Translations under genes and position numbers: made by a program
The notes under the pieces: generated by a model
What the model was told of the DNA's origin: nothing
What the model saw: only the letters and a program-made list of their open reading frames with translations
Database searches by the model: none
NCBI GenBank assembly: GCA_040235565.1
Contig: JBECLA010000073.1
Span: forward strand, 1-18,372
Length of the DNA stretch: 18,372 bases
Direction: 5' to 3'
Source: JAHEIJ01 sp040235565
GTDB taxonomy: Bacteria; Pseudomonadota; Gammaproteobacteria; UBA6429; Thiohalophilaceae
Shown here: positions 1 through 7,577 of the stretch, piece by piece
Position numbering within the stretch: the first letter of the stretch is position 1
Layout: each line of letters opens with the position of its first letter

Positions 1-1006
1 GCATGATGTCGTCGAGCTTGTACAGCGTCAGGTTGATGCGGTGATCGGTCATGCGTCCCTGCGGAAAATTGTAGGTACGGATCCGTTCCGAGCGGTCGCC
101 GCTGCCGACCAGGGACTTGCGCTCGGCTGCCTGCTCGGCTTCCTGCTTCTGTTTTTCCGCGTCGTAGATTCGCGCCTGCAACAGCGACATCGCGCGGGCG
201 CGGTTCTTGTGTTGCGAACGTTCGTCCTGGCATTCCACCACGATGCCGCTTGGCAGGTGGGTGAGGCGAATGGCCGAGTCGGTCTTGTTGACATGCTGGC
301 CACCGGCGCCGGAAGCGCGGAAGGTGTCGACTTTCAGGTCATTCGGATTGATGTCAATTTCCTCCACCACATCCACCTCGGGCATCACCGCCACGGTACA
401 GGCCGAGGTGTGGATCCGCCCCTGCGATTCGGTTTCCGGCACGCGTTGCACCCGATGGCCGCCGGACTCGAACTTGAGCCGGGAATAGGCGCCCTGGCCT
501 TCAATGCGGACGATGATTTCCTTGTACCCGCCATGGTCGCCGGGGCTCTCGCTGATGGTTTCCAGTTTCCAGCGTTGCTGTTCAGCATAGCGGGAATACA
601 TGCGGAACAGGTCGCCGGCAAACAACGCGGCTTCATCACCCCCGGTGCCGGCCCGGATTTCCAGAAAGATATTCTTTTCGTCATTGGGATCCCTGGGCAG
701 CATGAGGATCTGCAATTGCTGCTCGAGATCTTCCCGTCGTGCGGTGGCATCTTCCAGTTCCTGCCGGGCCATTTCCTGCATTTCCTTGTCGTCTTCCTGC
801 AGCATTTGCTCGGCGGTTTCGATGTCGGCGAGGGTGGTCTGGTAACGGCGAAAACAACCGACCACCGGGTTCACCTGGGCATATTCCTGCGACAGGGAAC
901 GGAAGCGGTTTTGATCGCTGATGATCTCCGGATCGGCCAGCAGGGCGTTGATTTCGTCCAGACGATCGGCGAGGGACTCCAGCTTGTTGTGGATCGAAGG
1001 TTTCAT
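1..1006 (-). CDS. prfA: Peptide chain release factor 1 (RF1), 3' end missing
   Basis: RF1 terminates translation at UAA and UAG by entering the ribosomal A site and triggering peptidyl-tRNA hydrolysis. The reverse strand from the ATG at 1006 gives 335 residues with no stop, so the last 25 or so residues lie beyond the left edge (family length is about 360). The catalytic loop GAGGQHVNK is at about 233-241 (GGQ 235-237). The stop-codon recognition segment VPETESQGRIHTSA is at 189-202; its PxT tripeptide is PET, where E. coli has PAT. The N-terminal coiled region is complete. The start lies 12 bp after the hemA stop, the standard hemA-prfA operon; prmC, which modifies the GGQ glutamine, would be expected next, outside the window. 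Identification is very secure. Confidence 0.97.
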   Translation of the reverse strand, partial: MKPSIHNKLESLADRLDEINALLADPEIISDQNRFRSLSQEYAQVNPVVGCFRRYQTTLADIETAEQMLQEDDKEMQEMARQELEDATARREDLEQQLQILMLPRDPNDEKNIFLEIRAGTGGDEAALFAGDLFRMYSRYAEQQRWKLETISESPGDHGGYKEIIVRIEGQGAYSRLKFESGGHRVQRVPETESQGRIHTSACTVAVMPEVDVVEEIDINPNDLKVDTFRASGAGGQHVNKTDSAIRLTHLPSGIVVECQDERSQHKNRARAMSLLQARIYDAEKQKQEAEQAAERKSLVGSGDRSERIRTYNFPQGRMTDHRINLTLYKLDDIM

Positions 1007-1018
1007 CACAGCGAAAGG

Positions 1019-2284
1019 TCAGACGTCGTTATCTTTCAGGTTGAATAGTTCGCGGGCAAGTGCCAGCAATTCCTCACGACCTTCAAAGGCGGCCCGGTTC
1101 ATTTGTACCGTGGGCTGGTGCAGCAGTTTCTGGGTCAGGATGCGGCCCAGTTCGGCCACGACCAGCTCCGGACTCTTGCCGGCGGCGAGTTGTCGACGGG
1201 CAGTTTGTATCGCCTCATCCCGCAGGTGCTCGGCCTGTTCGCGATAGCTGCGAATGGTGTCGACCGCCTCGAGCGAGCGCAACCAGCCCATGTAGTGCTC
1301 GACCTGGTTTTCGATGATCTCCTGCGCCTGCTCGGCCGCTTCCTCACGCGACTGGCGACCTTCTTCAATGACCTCATGCAGATCATCCACGGTGTACAGA
1401 TAGACATCGGACAGGTCGCCGACTTCCGGTTCAATATCACGCGGCACGGCGATATCCACCATGAACATGGGGCGGTGTTTGCGGGCTTTCAGCGCACGTT
1501 CTACCGCGCCTTTACCCAGAATCGGGAGCGGGCTGGCGGTGGACGAGATAATGATATCGGCTTCCGGCAGGCGTGAAGGGATGTCGGGCAGGGCGATGGC
1601 TTCGCTATGCATGAACTGCCCGGCCAGGGTCATGGCGCGTTCCACCGTCCGGTTGGCGACAATCAGGTGTTTAATGCCCTGTTCGTTCAAATGCCGGGCG
1701 ACCAGGTCGATGGTATCCCCGGCGCCGATGAGCAGGGCGGTATGTTCGTTGAGATCCGAGAAGATCTGTTTCGCCAGGCTGACCGCGGCGAAGGCCACGG
1801 ACACCGGGCTGGAGCCGATGGCGGTATCGGTGCGGACTTCCTTGGCCACGGAGAAGGTATGCTGGAACAGGCGATTCAGCAGGTGGCCGATGGTGCCGGC
1901 CTGACTGGCCGTATGATAGGCATCCTTGATCTGGCCGAGGATCTGCGGTTCGCCCAGCACCAGCGAATCCAGCCCACTGGCCACCCGCAGAATATGCTGC
2001 ACCGCCTGGTTATCGAGATGGGTATAGATATAAGGATCCAGTTCCTCGGCACTGAGGGAATGGTAGGTGCGGAACCAGGCAATCACATCGGCACTGTCGG
2101 CATCCGGCAGGTTGCAATACAGCTCGGTGCGGTTACAGGTGGAGACGATCGCCGCCTCGTTGACCGCGGTACGTAACAGTAAATCCTGTAGTGCGGTCTC
2201 CAGTTTATCCGGGGCGAACGCGACCTTTTCCCGGATTGCCACCGGGGCGGTTTTATGGTTGATGCCAAATGCCAGTAGTGTCAC
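1019..2284 (-). CDS. hemA: Glutamyl-tRNA reductase
   Basis: HemA reduces glutamyl-tRNA(Glu) with NADPH to glutamate-1-semialdehyde, the first committed step of C5-pathway tetrapyrrole synthesis. The nucleophile is in STCNRTE, the Cys of the invariant S-x-C-N-R-T-E motif. The highly conserved SGLDSLVLGEPQILGQ block follows, then the NADPH-binding LLIGAGDT segment and a helical C-terminal dimerisation domain. I chose the GTG at 2284, which gives MTLLAFGINHKTAP, matching the E. coli N-terminus and a length of 421 residues. A TTG at 2299 would add five residues. Neither has a clear Shine-Dalgarno, and an in-frame stop upstream rules out longer forms. Hemes made by this pathway would supply the cytochrome encoded at 14992-17178. 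It diverges from the TPR lipoprotein gene. Confidence 0.96.
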   Translation of the reverse strand: MTLLAFGINHKTAPVAIREKVAFAPDKLETALQDLLLRTAVNEAAIVSTCNRTELYCNLPDADSADVIAWFRTYHSLSAEELDPYIYTHLDNQAVQHILRVASGLDSLVLGEPQILGQIKDAYHTASQAGTIGHLLNRLFQHTFSVAKEVRTDTAIGSSPVSVAFAAVSLAKQIFSDLNEHTALLIGAGDTIDLVARHLNEQGIKHLIVANRTVERAMTLAGQFMHSEAIALPDIPSRLPEADIIISSTASPLPILGKGAVERALKARKHRPMFMVDIAVPRDIEPEVGDLSDVYLYTVDDLHEVIEEGRQSREEAAEQAQEIIENQVEHYMGWLRSLEAVDTIRSYREQAEHLRDEAIQTARRQLAAGKSPELVVAELGRILTQKLLHQPTVQMNRAAFEGREELLALARELFNLKDNDV

Positions 2285-2464
2285 GGGGTTATTGCGCAAG
2301 GAAAATGCCGAAAATGTTTACCAGTGCTCTTGAAATATTAGGTAGATTCAACCAGTTTGGTATATATAAGGACGCATTATACAAGGTAAAACCACCCCAA
2401 GTCGGTTATAGTTTCCGCTATGTTTATGAAAAGTGACGGCACCAGGCCGTTACAGGATGTTGTG
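2285..2464. promoter_or_regulatory. Divergent promoter region hemA / TPR lipoprotein
   Basis: This AT-rich gap separates two divergent genes. On the minus strand a perfect TATAAT lies at 2381-2376, about 90 bases upstream of the hemA start. Its -35 partner is poor at normal spacing. On the plus strand TGG-TATATA at 2358-2366 resembles an extended -10 element for the lipoprotein gene. AGGA at 2454-2457, seven bases before the ATG at 2465, is a good ribosome binding site and decides that start. Promoter calls are by eye only. Confidence 0.45.
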
Positions 2465-4222
2465 ATGAAGACCCGTATTGCCATTTTCACTCTGCTGCTG
2501 GCACTGATGGCGGCATGTACCACGCCGCCGGCGCAGGATAATACCCCTGAACCGGTCCCGGAGACAAAGGCGGCGAAGCAAAAAGCGCCACCCAAACCGG
2601 CGCCACAGGCGGTGACCCCGCCAGCGGCCCCCAGTCAGGATCTCAGTGGTGAGCTGCTGTATTACCTGCTTTCGGCGGAAATCGCCGGCCAACGGGGACG
2701 GCTCGATGTGGCCGTGCCGTTTTATCTCAAGGCCGCCCAGCTATCCCGTGATCCCGACATTGTCGAACGGGCCACCCGGGTAGCCGTGTATGCCCGGGAT
2801 GAAAACAGTGCCCTGGCGGCCGCGCAACTGTGGGTCGAGTTACAGCCGGAGAACCTGGAAGCCCATCAGGTCACCGCGGCGTTATTGATGCGCAAGGGCG
2901 AAGTGGATGCCGCCCTGCCGCACCTGGAACAGGTGCTCAGTACGGATGGTCAGAACGGCCATAACAGCTACATGCTGATCACTTCCCTGCTCAGCAAGGA
3001 AAAGGACAAGCAGGCGGCGATGGAAGCGATGGAGAAATTGCTGGCCAAACGTCGCCATGAGCCCGAGGCCCTGTACGCCTATGCCCATCTGGCCATGCTG
3101 GTCGGCAGCCTGGACAAGGCGGAAGACGCGATCGAGGAAGCGATCGAGCTGCAACCGGACTGGGGTGAGGCGCACATTCTGCGGGCCAATATTCTGATCC
3201 GGCAGGGACAGAGTGAACGGGCCTTGACGTTGCTGCAGGAGGCGCTGGATAGCTATCCGGATGATGTCACGATACGTCTTTTCTATGCGCGCCGGCTGGT
3301 GGATGAACGGCGTTACGAACAGGCCCGCGAGCAATTCAGTCTTCTGCTGGACTACAAGCCGGATGCGCCCGATGCTTTGTTCGCGATGGGCCTGTTAAAC
3401 CTGCAGACCCAGCGACCCGTGGAGGCGCAACACAATTTTGAGCGGCTGATTGAACTCGGCCAGCGTATCAATGATGCCCATTTTTATCTCGGGCAGGCGG
3501 CCGAAATGCAGGGGAATATCGACGCCGCCATGCAAAATTACACCGAGGTCCGCGATGGGGGGAATTATATCGATGCCCAGATACGCATCGCCGCCCTGCT
3601 GGCCGCGCAGGGCGATATCGAGGCGGCGCGGGCCCATATCCAGAACATCAGTGCCCCCACGCTGGATTTGGAATTGCGCCTGTTCCTGGCGGAAGGTGAA
3701 ATTCTGCGGAATGCCAACCAGTTTCAGGATGCCTATGAGGTCTACAGTCTGGCGTTGCAACAGATGCCGGACAATACACAATTGTTGTATGCCCGTGCCC
3801 TCACCGCCGAGAAACTTGGAAATATCAACGCGGCGATTGCCGATCTGGAACTGATCGCCAGGAACGAGCCGAATAATGCCGAAGCGTTGAATGCCCTGGG
3901 GTATACCCTGGTGGACATGACGCACCGAATCGCCGAGGGCAAGCAATACATCGAAAAAGCCCTGAAACTGAAGCCTGGCGATGCGGCAATTCTCGATAGC
4001 ATGGGCTGGGCCTATTATCGCCTGGGGCAACACAAAAAAGCCCTGCAATACCTGCAACAGGCTTTCGACAAGTTAAAGGATCCCGAGATCGCCGCGCACC
4101 TCGGTGAGGTGCTGTGGGTGCTGGGCAACAAGGAACAGGCACGCCAGATCTGGGATGAAGCCTTACGTGAAACGCCAAAAGACAAGGTGCTGCTGAACGT
4201 CATCGAGCGTTTCGCCCGATGA
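2465..4222 (+). CDS. TPR-repeat outer-membrane lipoprotein
   Basis: A 585-residue lipoprotein made almost entirely of tetratricopeptide repeats. The start at 2465 gives a clean type II signal, MKTRIAIFTLLLALMAAC, with Cys18 as the lipidated residue; an upstream in-frame ATG at 2420 would bury the signal behind 15 residues and was not used. Residue +2 is Thr rather than Asp, so Lol-dependent sorting to the outer membrane is expected. A Pro/Ala/Lys-rich linker (about 20-58) precedes roughly twelve to fourteen TPR-like helix pairs (about 60-580), several with the W-x-x-L-G and A-x-x-x-Y pattern. Such proteins are scaffolds; the partner is unknown. It overlaps lolB by 4 bp (ATGA), so the two are translationally coupled, and this position before lolB recurs in many gammaproteobacteria. 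No specific function can be assigned. Confidence 0.9.
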   Translation: MKTRIAIFTLLLALMAACTTPPAQDNTPEPVPETKAAKQKAPPKPAPQAVTPPAAPSQDLSGELLYYLLSAEIAGQRGRLDVAVPFYLKAAQLSRDPDIVERATRVAVYARDENSALAAAQLWVELQPENLEAHQVTAALLMRKGEVDAALPHLEQVLSTDGQNGHNSYMLITSLLSKEKDKQAAMEAMEKLLAKRRHEPEALYAYAHLAMLVGSLDKAEDAIEEAIELQPDWGEAHILRANILIRQGQSERALTLLQEALDSYPDDVTIRLFYARRLVDERRYEQAREQFSLLLDYKPDAPDALFAMGLLNLQTQRPVEAQHNFERLIELGQRINDAHFYLGQAAEMQGNIDAAMQNYTEVRDGGNYIDAQIRIAALLAAQGDIEAARAHIQNISAPTLDLELRLFLAEGEILRNANQFQDAYEVYSLALQQMPDNTQLLYARALTAEKLGNINAAIADLELIARNEPNNAEALNALGYTLVDMTHRIAEGKQYIEKALKLKPGDAAILDSMGWAYYRLGQHKKALQYLQQAFDKLKDPEIAAHLGEVLWVLGNKEQARQIWDEALRETPKDKVLLNVIERFAR

Positions 4223-4818
4223 AGTGGCTGGTTTTCCTGTTGCTCCCCCTGCTGGTGGTGGGATGTGCCGCGCCGTTGCCGGCACCACCGGCCGATGCGG
4301 AAGCCACCTGGCAGTCACGCCGGCAACTCCTGACGAAAATGACGGACTGGCGCCTCAATGGGCGTCTCGCCATTACCCGTGGCGCGGAAGCCTGGCACCT
4401 GAAGGTCAACTGGCGCCAGAAACAAAGCGGTTATGAAATCTTTCTTTCCGGCCCGTTTGGTGCCGGACAGGTCAAACTGACCGGCAACTCGGACGGAGTG
4501 GTGTTACGAGATGCCGAACGTCATGCTTATTACGCCCGGGAACCGGAAATCCTGTTGTATGAACACACCGGGGTATTCATGCCGGTCACCGGACTACGCT
4601 ACTGGATCCTGGGGTTACCCGATCCGGGCAAAAACCACACCAGTCAAACCCGACTTGATGCCTACGGGCGGCTGACCGAACTGCAACAGCGTGACTGGAT
4701 TGTCCGGTTTCCGGATTATGTCGCCGTCAAACAGTACCAGTTGCCGGAAAAGTTGCTGATCCAGAGTGAGGATATCGAGGTCCGGCTGGTGGTGGATGAC
4801 TGGCAGGTCTATCTGTAA
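4219..4818 (+). CDS. lolB: Outer-membrane lipoprotein receptor LolB
   Basis: LolB accepts lipoproteins from the periplasmic carrier LolA and inserts them into the inner leaflet of the outer membrane; it is itself a lipoprotein. The 199-residue product starts with a lipoprotein signal whose lipobox VVGC gives Cys16. Family landmarks include DWRLNGRLAI (about 43-52), SGPFGAGQVKL (about 77-87) and PVTGLRYWILGLP (about 122-134), typical of the LolB half-barrel. Length is close to the E. coli protein (about 207). The start overlaps the preceding TPR lipoprotein stop by 4 bp, which is itself a likely client. Synteny with ispE downstream is conserved in gammaproteobacteria, although here an extra gene separates them. 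Confidence 0.93.
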   Translation: MKWLVFLLLPLLVVGCAAPLPAPPADAEATWQSRRQLLTKMTDWRLNGRLAITRGAEAWHLKVNWRQKQSGYEIFLSGPFGAGQVKLTGNSDGVVLRDAERHAYYAREPEILLYEHTGVFMPVTGLRYWILGLPDPGKNHTSQTRLDAYGRLTELQQRDWIVRFPDYVAVKQYQLPEKLLIQSEDIEVRLVVDDWQVYL

Positions 4819-4821
4819 TCC

Positions 4822-5391
4822 ATGTCCAGTGCCCGCCGGCTTTACCTCAAGGTCACCTTGAAGCTGTTGTTGTTGGTCGGCCTGGGTCTGGCGTCCATCC
4901 CGTTTATTACCAGTTTGCACCATAGCGATAGCGGCACACGCAAAGAAACCAGCCCCTGGTATGTGGAAGTGGATTTGGCACCGCTGGTCCCCGGCGAGTG
5001 GCAAACTGTGGCCTGGCCCGGTGGCGAAGTCTGGATCTATGCGCGGACCTCGCACGAAATCGCCGCACTGCAAACGGCCGACCCGGGCCGGTTACGGGAT
5101 CCGGATTCCCGCCACAGCCAGCAACCGGACGCGGCATCCAATGCCTACCGTTCCCTCAGGCCCGAGTATTTCATTGTGCTACCGCGCGAGACCAAACGTG
5201 GCTGCCAGGTGCAGCAAGTTCAATTGCAAGCCGGGATCAATGGCTACACTGAAGCCTGTTACGGGGCCCGGTTTGATAATGCCGGCCGCATCTTCGCCAA
5301 CAGCGGTCAGGCGGAACAGCACAACCTCACCGTTCCCCCGCATGAATACCTCAGTGCCAATCGCATGCGGATGCTGCCGGCTACACCCTGA
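4822..5391 (+). CDS. Degenerate Rieske (PetA-like) membrane protein lacking the Fe-S ligands
   Basis: A 189-residue protein with one N-terminal membrane helix (about 11-31) and a periplasmic domain. What I see: the chain follows the cytochrome bc1 Rieske subunit almost segment by segment. VDLAPLVPGEW (50-60) and VWIYARTSHEIAAL (70-83) match the Rieske base fold. RLRDPDSRHSQQPDAASNAYR (90-110) matches the 'LRDP.S..S.QP..A.N..RS' stretch. GARFDNAGRI (148-157) and NLTVPPHEYL (168-177) match the region after cluster loop 2. The cluster loops are altered. CTHLGC is ETKRGC (123-128) and CPCHG is EACYG (144-148), so all four ligands are replaced (Glu, Lys, Glu, Tyr). Only the two disulfide cysteines (C128, C146) remain. 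It therefore cannot bind a 2Fe-2S cluster in the known way. It begins 3 bp after the lolB stop, in the lolB-ispE operon. A structural, assembly or redox-sensing role is open; function unknown. Confidence 0.82.
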   Translation: MSSARRLYLKVTLKLLLLVGLGLASIPFITSLHHSDSGTRKETSPWYVEVDLAPLVPGEWQTVAWPGGEVWIYARTSHEIAALQTADPGRLRDPDSRHSQQPDAASNAYRSLRPEYFIVLPRETKRGCQVQQVQLQAGINGYTEACYGARFDNAGRIFANSGQAEQHNLTVPPHEYLSANRMRMLPATP

Positions 5392-5453
5392 TAGTGTGGA
5401 ACGTGATGTCAGCCAGGTGATGGTGGGATTGATGTCGGGAGAGGCTGGTATCC

Positions 5454-6332
5454 GTGCGGCATTCACCTGAAAATACCACCATGATTAACGCAGCGAATAA
5501 TGATTTCTGGCCAGCCCCGGCCAAACTCAACCTGTTCTTGCATATCACCGGCCGACGGGAGGATGGCTACCATTTGCTGCAGACGGTGTTTCAGTTTCTC
5601 GACGTTGGGGATCGCCTGCGGTTCACGCTCCGCGATGATGGTCAGGTGCACCGGCTAAACGACCTGCCGGGCGTGACCCCGGAACAGGATCTGGTGGTGC
5701 GCGCGGCGCGACTGCTGCAACAGGCCTGCGACTCGGCGCAGGGGGTGGAGATCGAACTCGACAAGCGTCTGCCAATGGGAGGGGGTCTGGGGGGGGGCAG
5801 CAGTGACGCCGCCACCACCCTGGTGGCACTCAACCACCTGTGGGGCTGCGGTCTGGATCAGGCGGCGCTGGCACGACTGGGTCTGGAACTGGGGGCGGAT
5901 GTGCCGGTCTTCATCCAGGGGCAGGCCGCCTGGGCGGAGGGCGTCGGCGAGCAACTGATCCCGGTGGATTTGCCGGAACCCTGGTTTGTGGTGCTGTGCC
6001 CACCGATAACTGTCTCAACAACCGAGGTTTTTTCCGCGTCGCAATTGCGGCGGGATTGTCCACCCATTACAATACGCGACTTTCTCGCAGGCGGGGATGT
6101 GGAAAATGTCTGTGAACCGCTGGTCCGCGCGCACTATCCCGAGGTGGATGCGGCGCTGCGCGATCTGGACGCTTTTGCGTCGGCGCGAATGACGGGAACG
6201 GGAGCATGCGTATTTGCCGCCTTTGACGATGAATCAGCGGCACGCCGGGCCTATGATGCGCTGGCAAGTAAATGGCCAGGCTTTGTGGCGCGGGGTATGA
6301 ATCACTCCCCCCTCAGACAGGTTTTCGATTAA
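5454..6332 (+). CDS. ispE: 4-diphosphocytidyl-2-C-methyl-D-erythritol kinase
   Basis: IspE phosphorylates CDP-methylerythritol at the 2-hydroxyl using ATP, the fourth step of the MEP isoprenoid pathway. It is a GHMP kinase. PAPAKLNLFLHITGRREDGYH (20-40) holds the substrate-site residues, PMGGGLGGGSSDAA (107-120) is the ATP-binding glycine loop, and RMTGTGACVFAAF near the C-terminus is the third GHMP motif. Two starts are possible. GTG at 5454 has a good ribosome binding site (GGGAGAGG at 5437-5444, nine bases away) and gives 292 residues. ATG at 5481 has no visible site but gives 283 residues, as in E. coli. I kept the GTG because of the binding site, with moderate confidence. The stop is one base before tRNA-Gln. 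Confidence 0.95.
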   Translation: MRHSPENTTMINAANNDFWPAPAKLNLFLHITGRREDGYHLLQTVFQFLDVGDRLRFTLRDDGQVHRLNDLPGVTPEQDLVVRAARLLQQACDSAQGVEIELDKRLPMGGGLGGGSSDAATTLVALNHLWGCGLDQAALARLGLELGADVPVFIQGQAAWAEGVGEQLIPVDLPEPWFVVLCPPITVSTTEVFSASQLRRDCPPITIRDFLAGGDVENVCEPLVRAHYPEVDAALRDLDAFASARMTGTGACVFAAFDDESAARRAYDALASKWPGFVARGMNHSPLRQVFD

Positions 6333-6333
6333 T

Positions 6334-6408
6334 TGGGCCGTCGCCAAGCGGTAAGGCACTGGGTTTTGATCCCAGCATTCGCAGGTTCGAATCCTGCCGG
6401 CCCAGCCA
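6334..6408 (+). tRNA. tRNA-Gln (anticodon TTG), CCA encoded
   Basis: A complete 75-base tRNA. The acceptor stem TGGGCCG pairs with CGGCCCA, and the D arm reads CGCCAAGCGGTAAGGCA, as in E. coli tRNA-Gln. The anticodon loop in CTGGGTTTTGATCCCAG carries TTG, the T arm is GCAGG-TTCGAAT-CCTGC, and CCA is encoded. The unpaired-looking T at position 1 faces A, a known feature of tRNA-Gln. It starts one base after the ispE stop, so it is probably processed from the ispE transcript. Its 3' end is repeated 142 bases downstream. Confidence 0.96.
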
Positions 6409-6416
6409 TATTTAGG

Positions 6417-6438
6417 GGTTCGCTTTTTTAAGCGAACC
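6417..6438 (+). terminator. Hairpin after tRNA-Gln, possible terminator
   Basis: A perfect 9-bp inverted repeat, GGTTCGCTT / AAGCGAACC, closes a four-T loop. No T-run follows, so intrinsic termination would be weak; it may instead guide 3' processing of the tRNA. A related hairpin with different bases (6558-6577) follows the second copy of the tRNA 3' end. Confidence 0.5.
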
Positions 6439-6502
6439 ACAAACAGTATTGGGACGCAGGAAGGGCAAGGACGAAGTACATGGAGGTACAAGTGTCACGA
6501 GA

Positions 6503-6540
6503 GGCAGGATGCCGGAAGTGACTCCCGGAGTAATCCTGCC
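6503..6540 (+). other. Long hairpin overlapping the second tRNA-Gln 3' copy
   Basis: GGCAGGAT (6503-6510) pairs with ATCCTGCC (6533-6540). Between them CCGG and CCCGG, then AGT and ACT, pair in register with single mismatches. The outer arm contains the T-stem sequence of tRNA-Gln (GCAGG / CCTGC), so the structure looks like the tRNA T arm with its loop replaced by a longer hairpin. Confidence 0.4.
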
Positions 6541-6565
6541 GGCCCAGCCATATTCAGGGTTCGCC
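6532..6565 (+). repeat. Duplicate of the tRNA-Gln 3' end (att-like direct repeat)
   Basis: Bases 6532-6554 repeat 6390-6412 exactly (23 bases: the 3' side of the T arm, acceptor strand, CCA and four following bases). The match continues with one substitution and one missing G to about 6565. The copies are 142 bases apart. A repeated tRNA 3' end is the usual footprint of site-specific integration, here with only a tiny segment left; a local tandem duplication is the alternative. No integrase is present. Confidence 0.7.
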
Positions 6566-6607
6566 AGTTGGTGAATCAAAGTTCATGAGTAATGAACCGG
6601 GGGTAGC

Positions 6608-7561
6608 GTGGCCGACAGCAACATGATGGTGTTTACGGGGAATGCCAATCCCCAGCTGGCGCACGATATTGTGGCCAGGCTGAATTTGCCGCTTGGCAAG
6701 GCGCTGGTTGGCCAGTTCAGCGACGGTGAAGTCATGGTGGAAATCATGGAAAACGTCCGCGGCAAGGACGTTTTCCTCGTGCAACCCACCTGCGCCCCGA
6801 CCAATGACAGTTTGATGGAGCTGCTGGTGATGGTGGACGCGGTGCGTCGTTCATCAGCGGCACGGATTACCGCGGTGATTCCGTATTTCGGGTATGCCAG
6901 GCAGGATCGCCGCCCCCGCTCGGCGCGCGTGCCGATCACCGCCAAGGTAGTGGCGGACATGATTTGCGTGGCGGGTACCGATCGCGTGTTGACCGTGGAT
7001 TTACACGCTGATCAGATCCAGGGATTTTTCGATATCCCGGTGGATAACGTGTACGCTTCGCCAATCTTGCTGGGTGATGTATGGCGGCAGAAGTATCCGG
7101 ATTTGATGGTCGTGTCGCCGGACGTTGGCGGGGTGGTACGGGCGCGCGCACTGGCCAAGCGCCTGGATGATGCCGAACTGGCGATCATCGACAAGCGTCG
7201 CCCGCGGCCGAATGAAGCCAAGGTGATGCACATCATCGGTGACGTGGAAGGTCGTTCCTGTGTCATCGTCGATGACCTGGTCGATACCGCCGGTACTTTG
7301 TGCCAGGCCGCCGGGGCCTTGAAGGATCATGGCGCGGCCAAGGTGGTGGCGTACTGTACGCATCCGGTGTTGTCCGGCCCGGCGGTCGACAACATCAAGA
7401 ATTCCGCCCTGGATGAACTGGTGGTGACTGATACCATTCCGTTGTCCCAGGCGGCAAAGGAATGTGGCCGCATTCGCCAGTTGAGTATTGCCGAGTTGAT
7501 GGCTGAAACCATACGGCGCATCAACAATGAAGAATCTGTCAGTTCGTTGTTCGTTGATTAA
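6608..7561 (+). CDS. prs: Ribose-phosphate pyrophosphokinase (PRPP synthetase)
   Basis: Prs transfers pyrophosphate from ATP to ribose-5-phosphate to make PRPP for purine, pyrimidine, histidine, tryptophan and NAD synthesis. The product has 317 residues (E. coli 315). Visible motifs are FSDGE (37-41), NVRGKDVF (49-56), YFGYARQDRRPRSAR (93-107) in the ATP site, the metal-binding DLHADQIQGFF (131-141), the catalytic DKRRPR (195-200) and the PRPP-binding loop VDDLVDTAGTL (221-231). The start is a GTG preceded by a G-rich site at 6598-6603; it gives MADSNMMVFTGN, matching the N-terminus of close homologues. Synteny ispE-prs is ancestral in gammaproteobacteria. It ends about 43 bases before a strong hairpin. 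Confidence 0.97.
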   Translation: MADSNMMVFTGNANPQLAHDIVARLNLPLGKALVGQFSDGEVMVEIMENVRGKDVFLVQPTCAPTNDSLMELLVMVDAVRRSSAARITAVIPYFGYARQDRRPRSARVPITAKVVADMICVAGTDRVLTVDLHADQIQGFFDIPVDNVYASPILLGDVWRQKYPDLMVVSPDVGGVVRARALAKRLDDAELAIIDKRRPRPNEAKVMHIIGDVEGRSCVIVDDLVDTAGTLCQAAGALKDHGAAKVVAYCTHPVLSGPAVDNIKNSALDELVVTDTIPLSQAAKECGRIRQLSIAELMAETIRRINNEESVSSLFVD

Positions 7562-7577
7562 CGATCTGGCATTCCCA

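Noticed and set aside
1..1006. RF1 specificity change because the PxT motif reads PET
   Set aside because: The middle residue of PxT varies among RF1 proteins and the rest of the recognition segment is normal, so no change in stop-codon use is implied.
41..1048. Long open frame on the plus strand of the left edge (335 codons)
   Set aside because: It is antisense to prfA, whose reverse-strand protein is a full RF1 match; the plus-strand product resembles nothing.
2420..2464. Upstream ATG start for the TPR lipoprotein
   Set aside because: It would place 15 residues in front of a complete lipoprotein signal; the ATG at 2465 has its own ribosome binding site.
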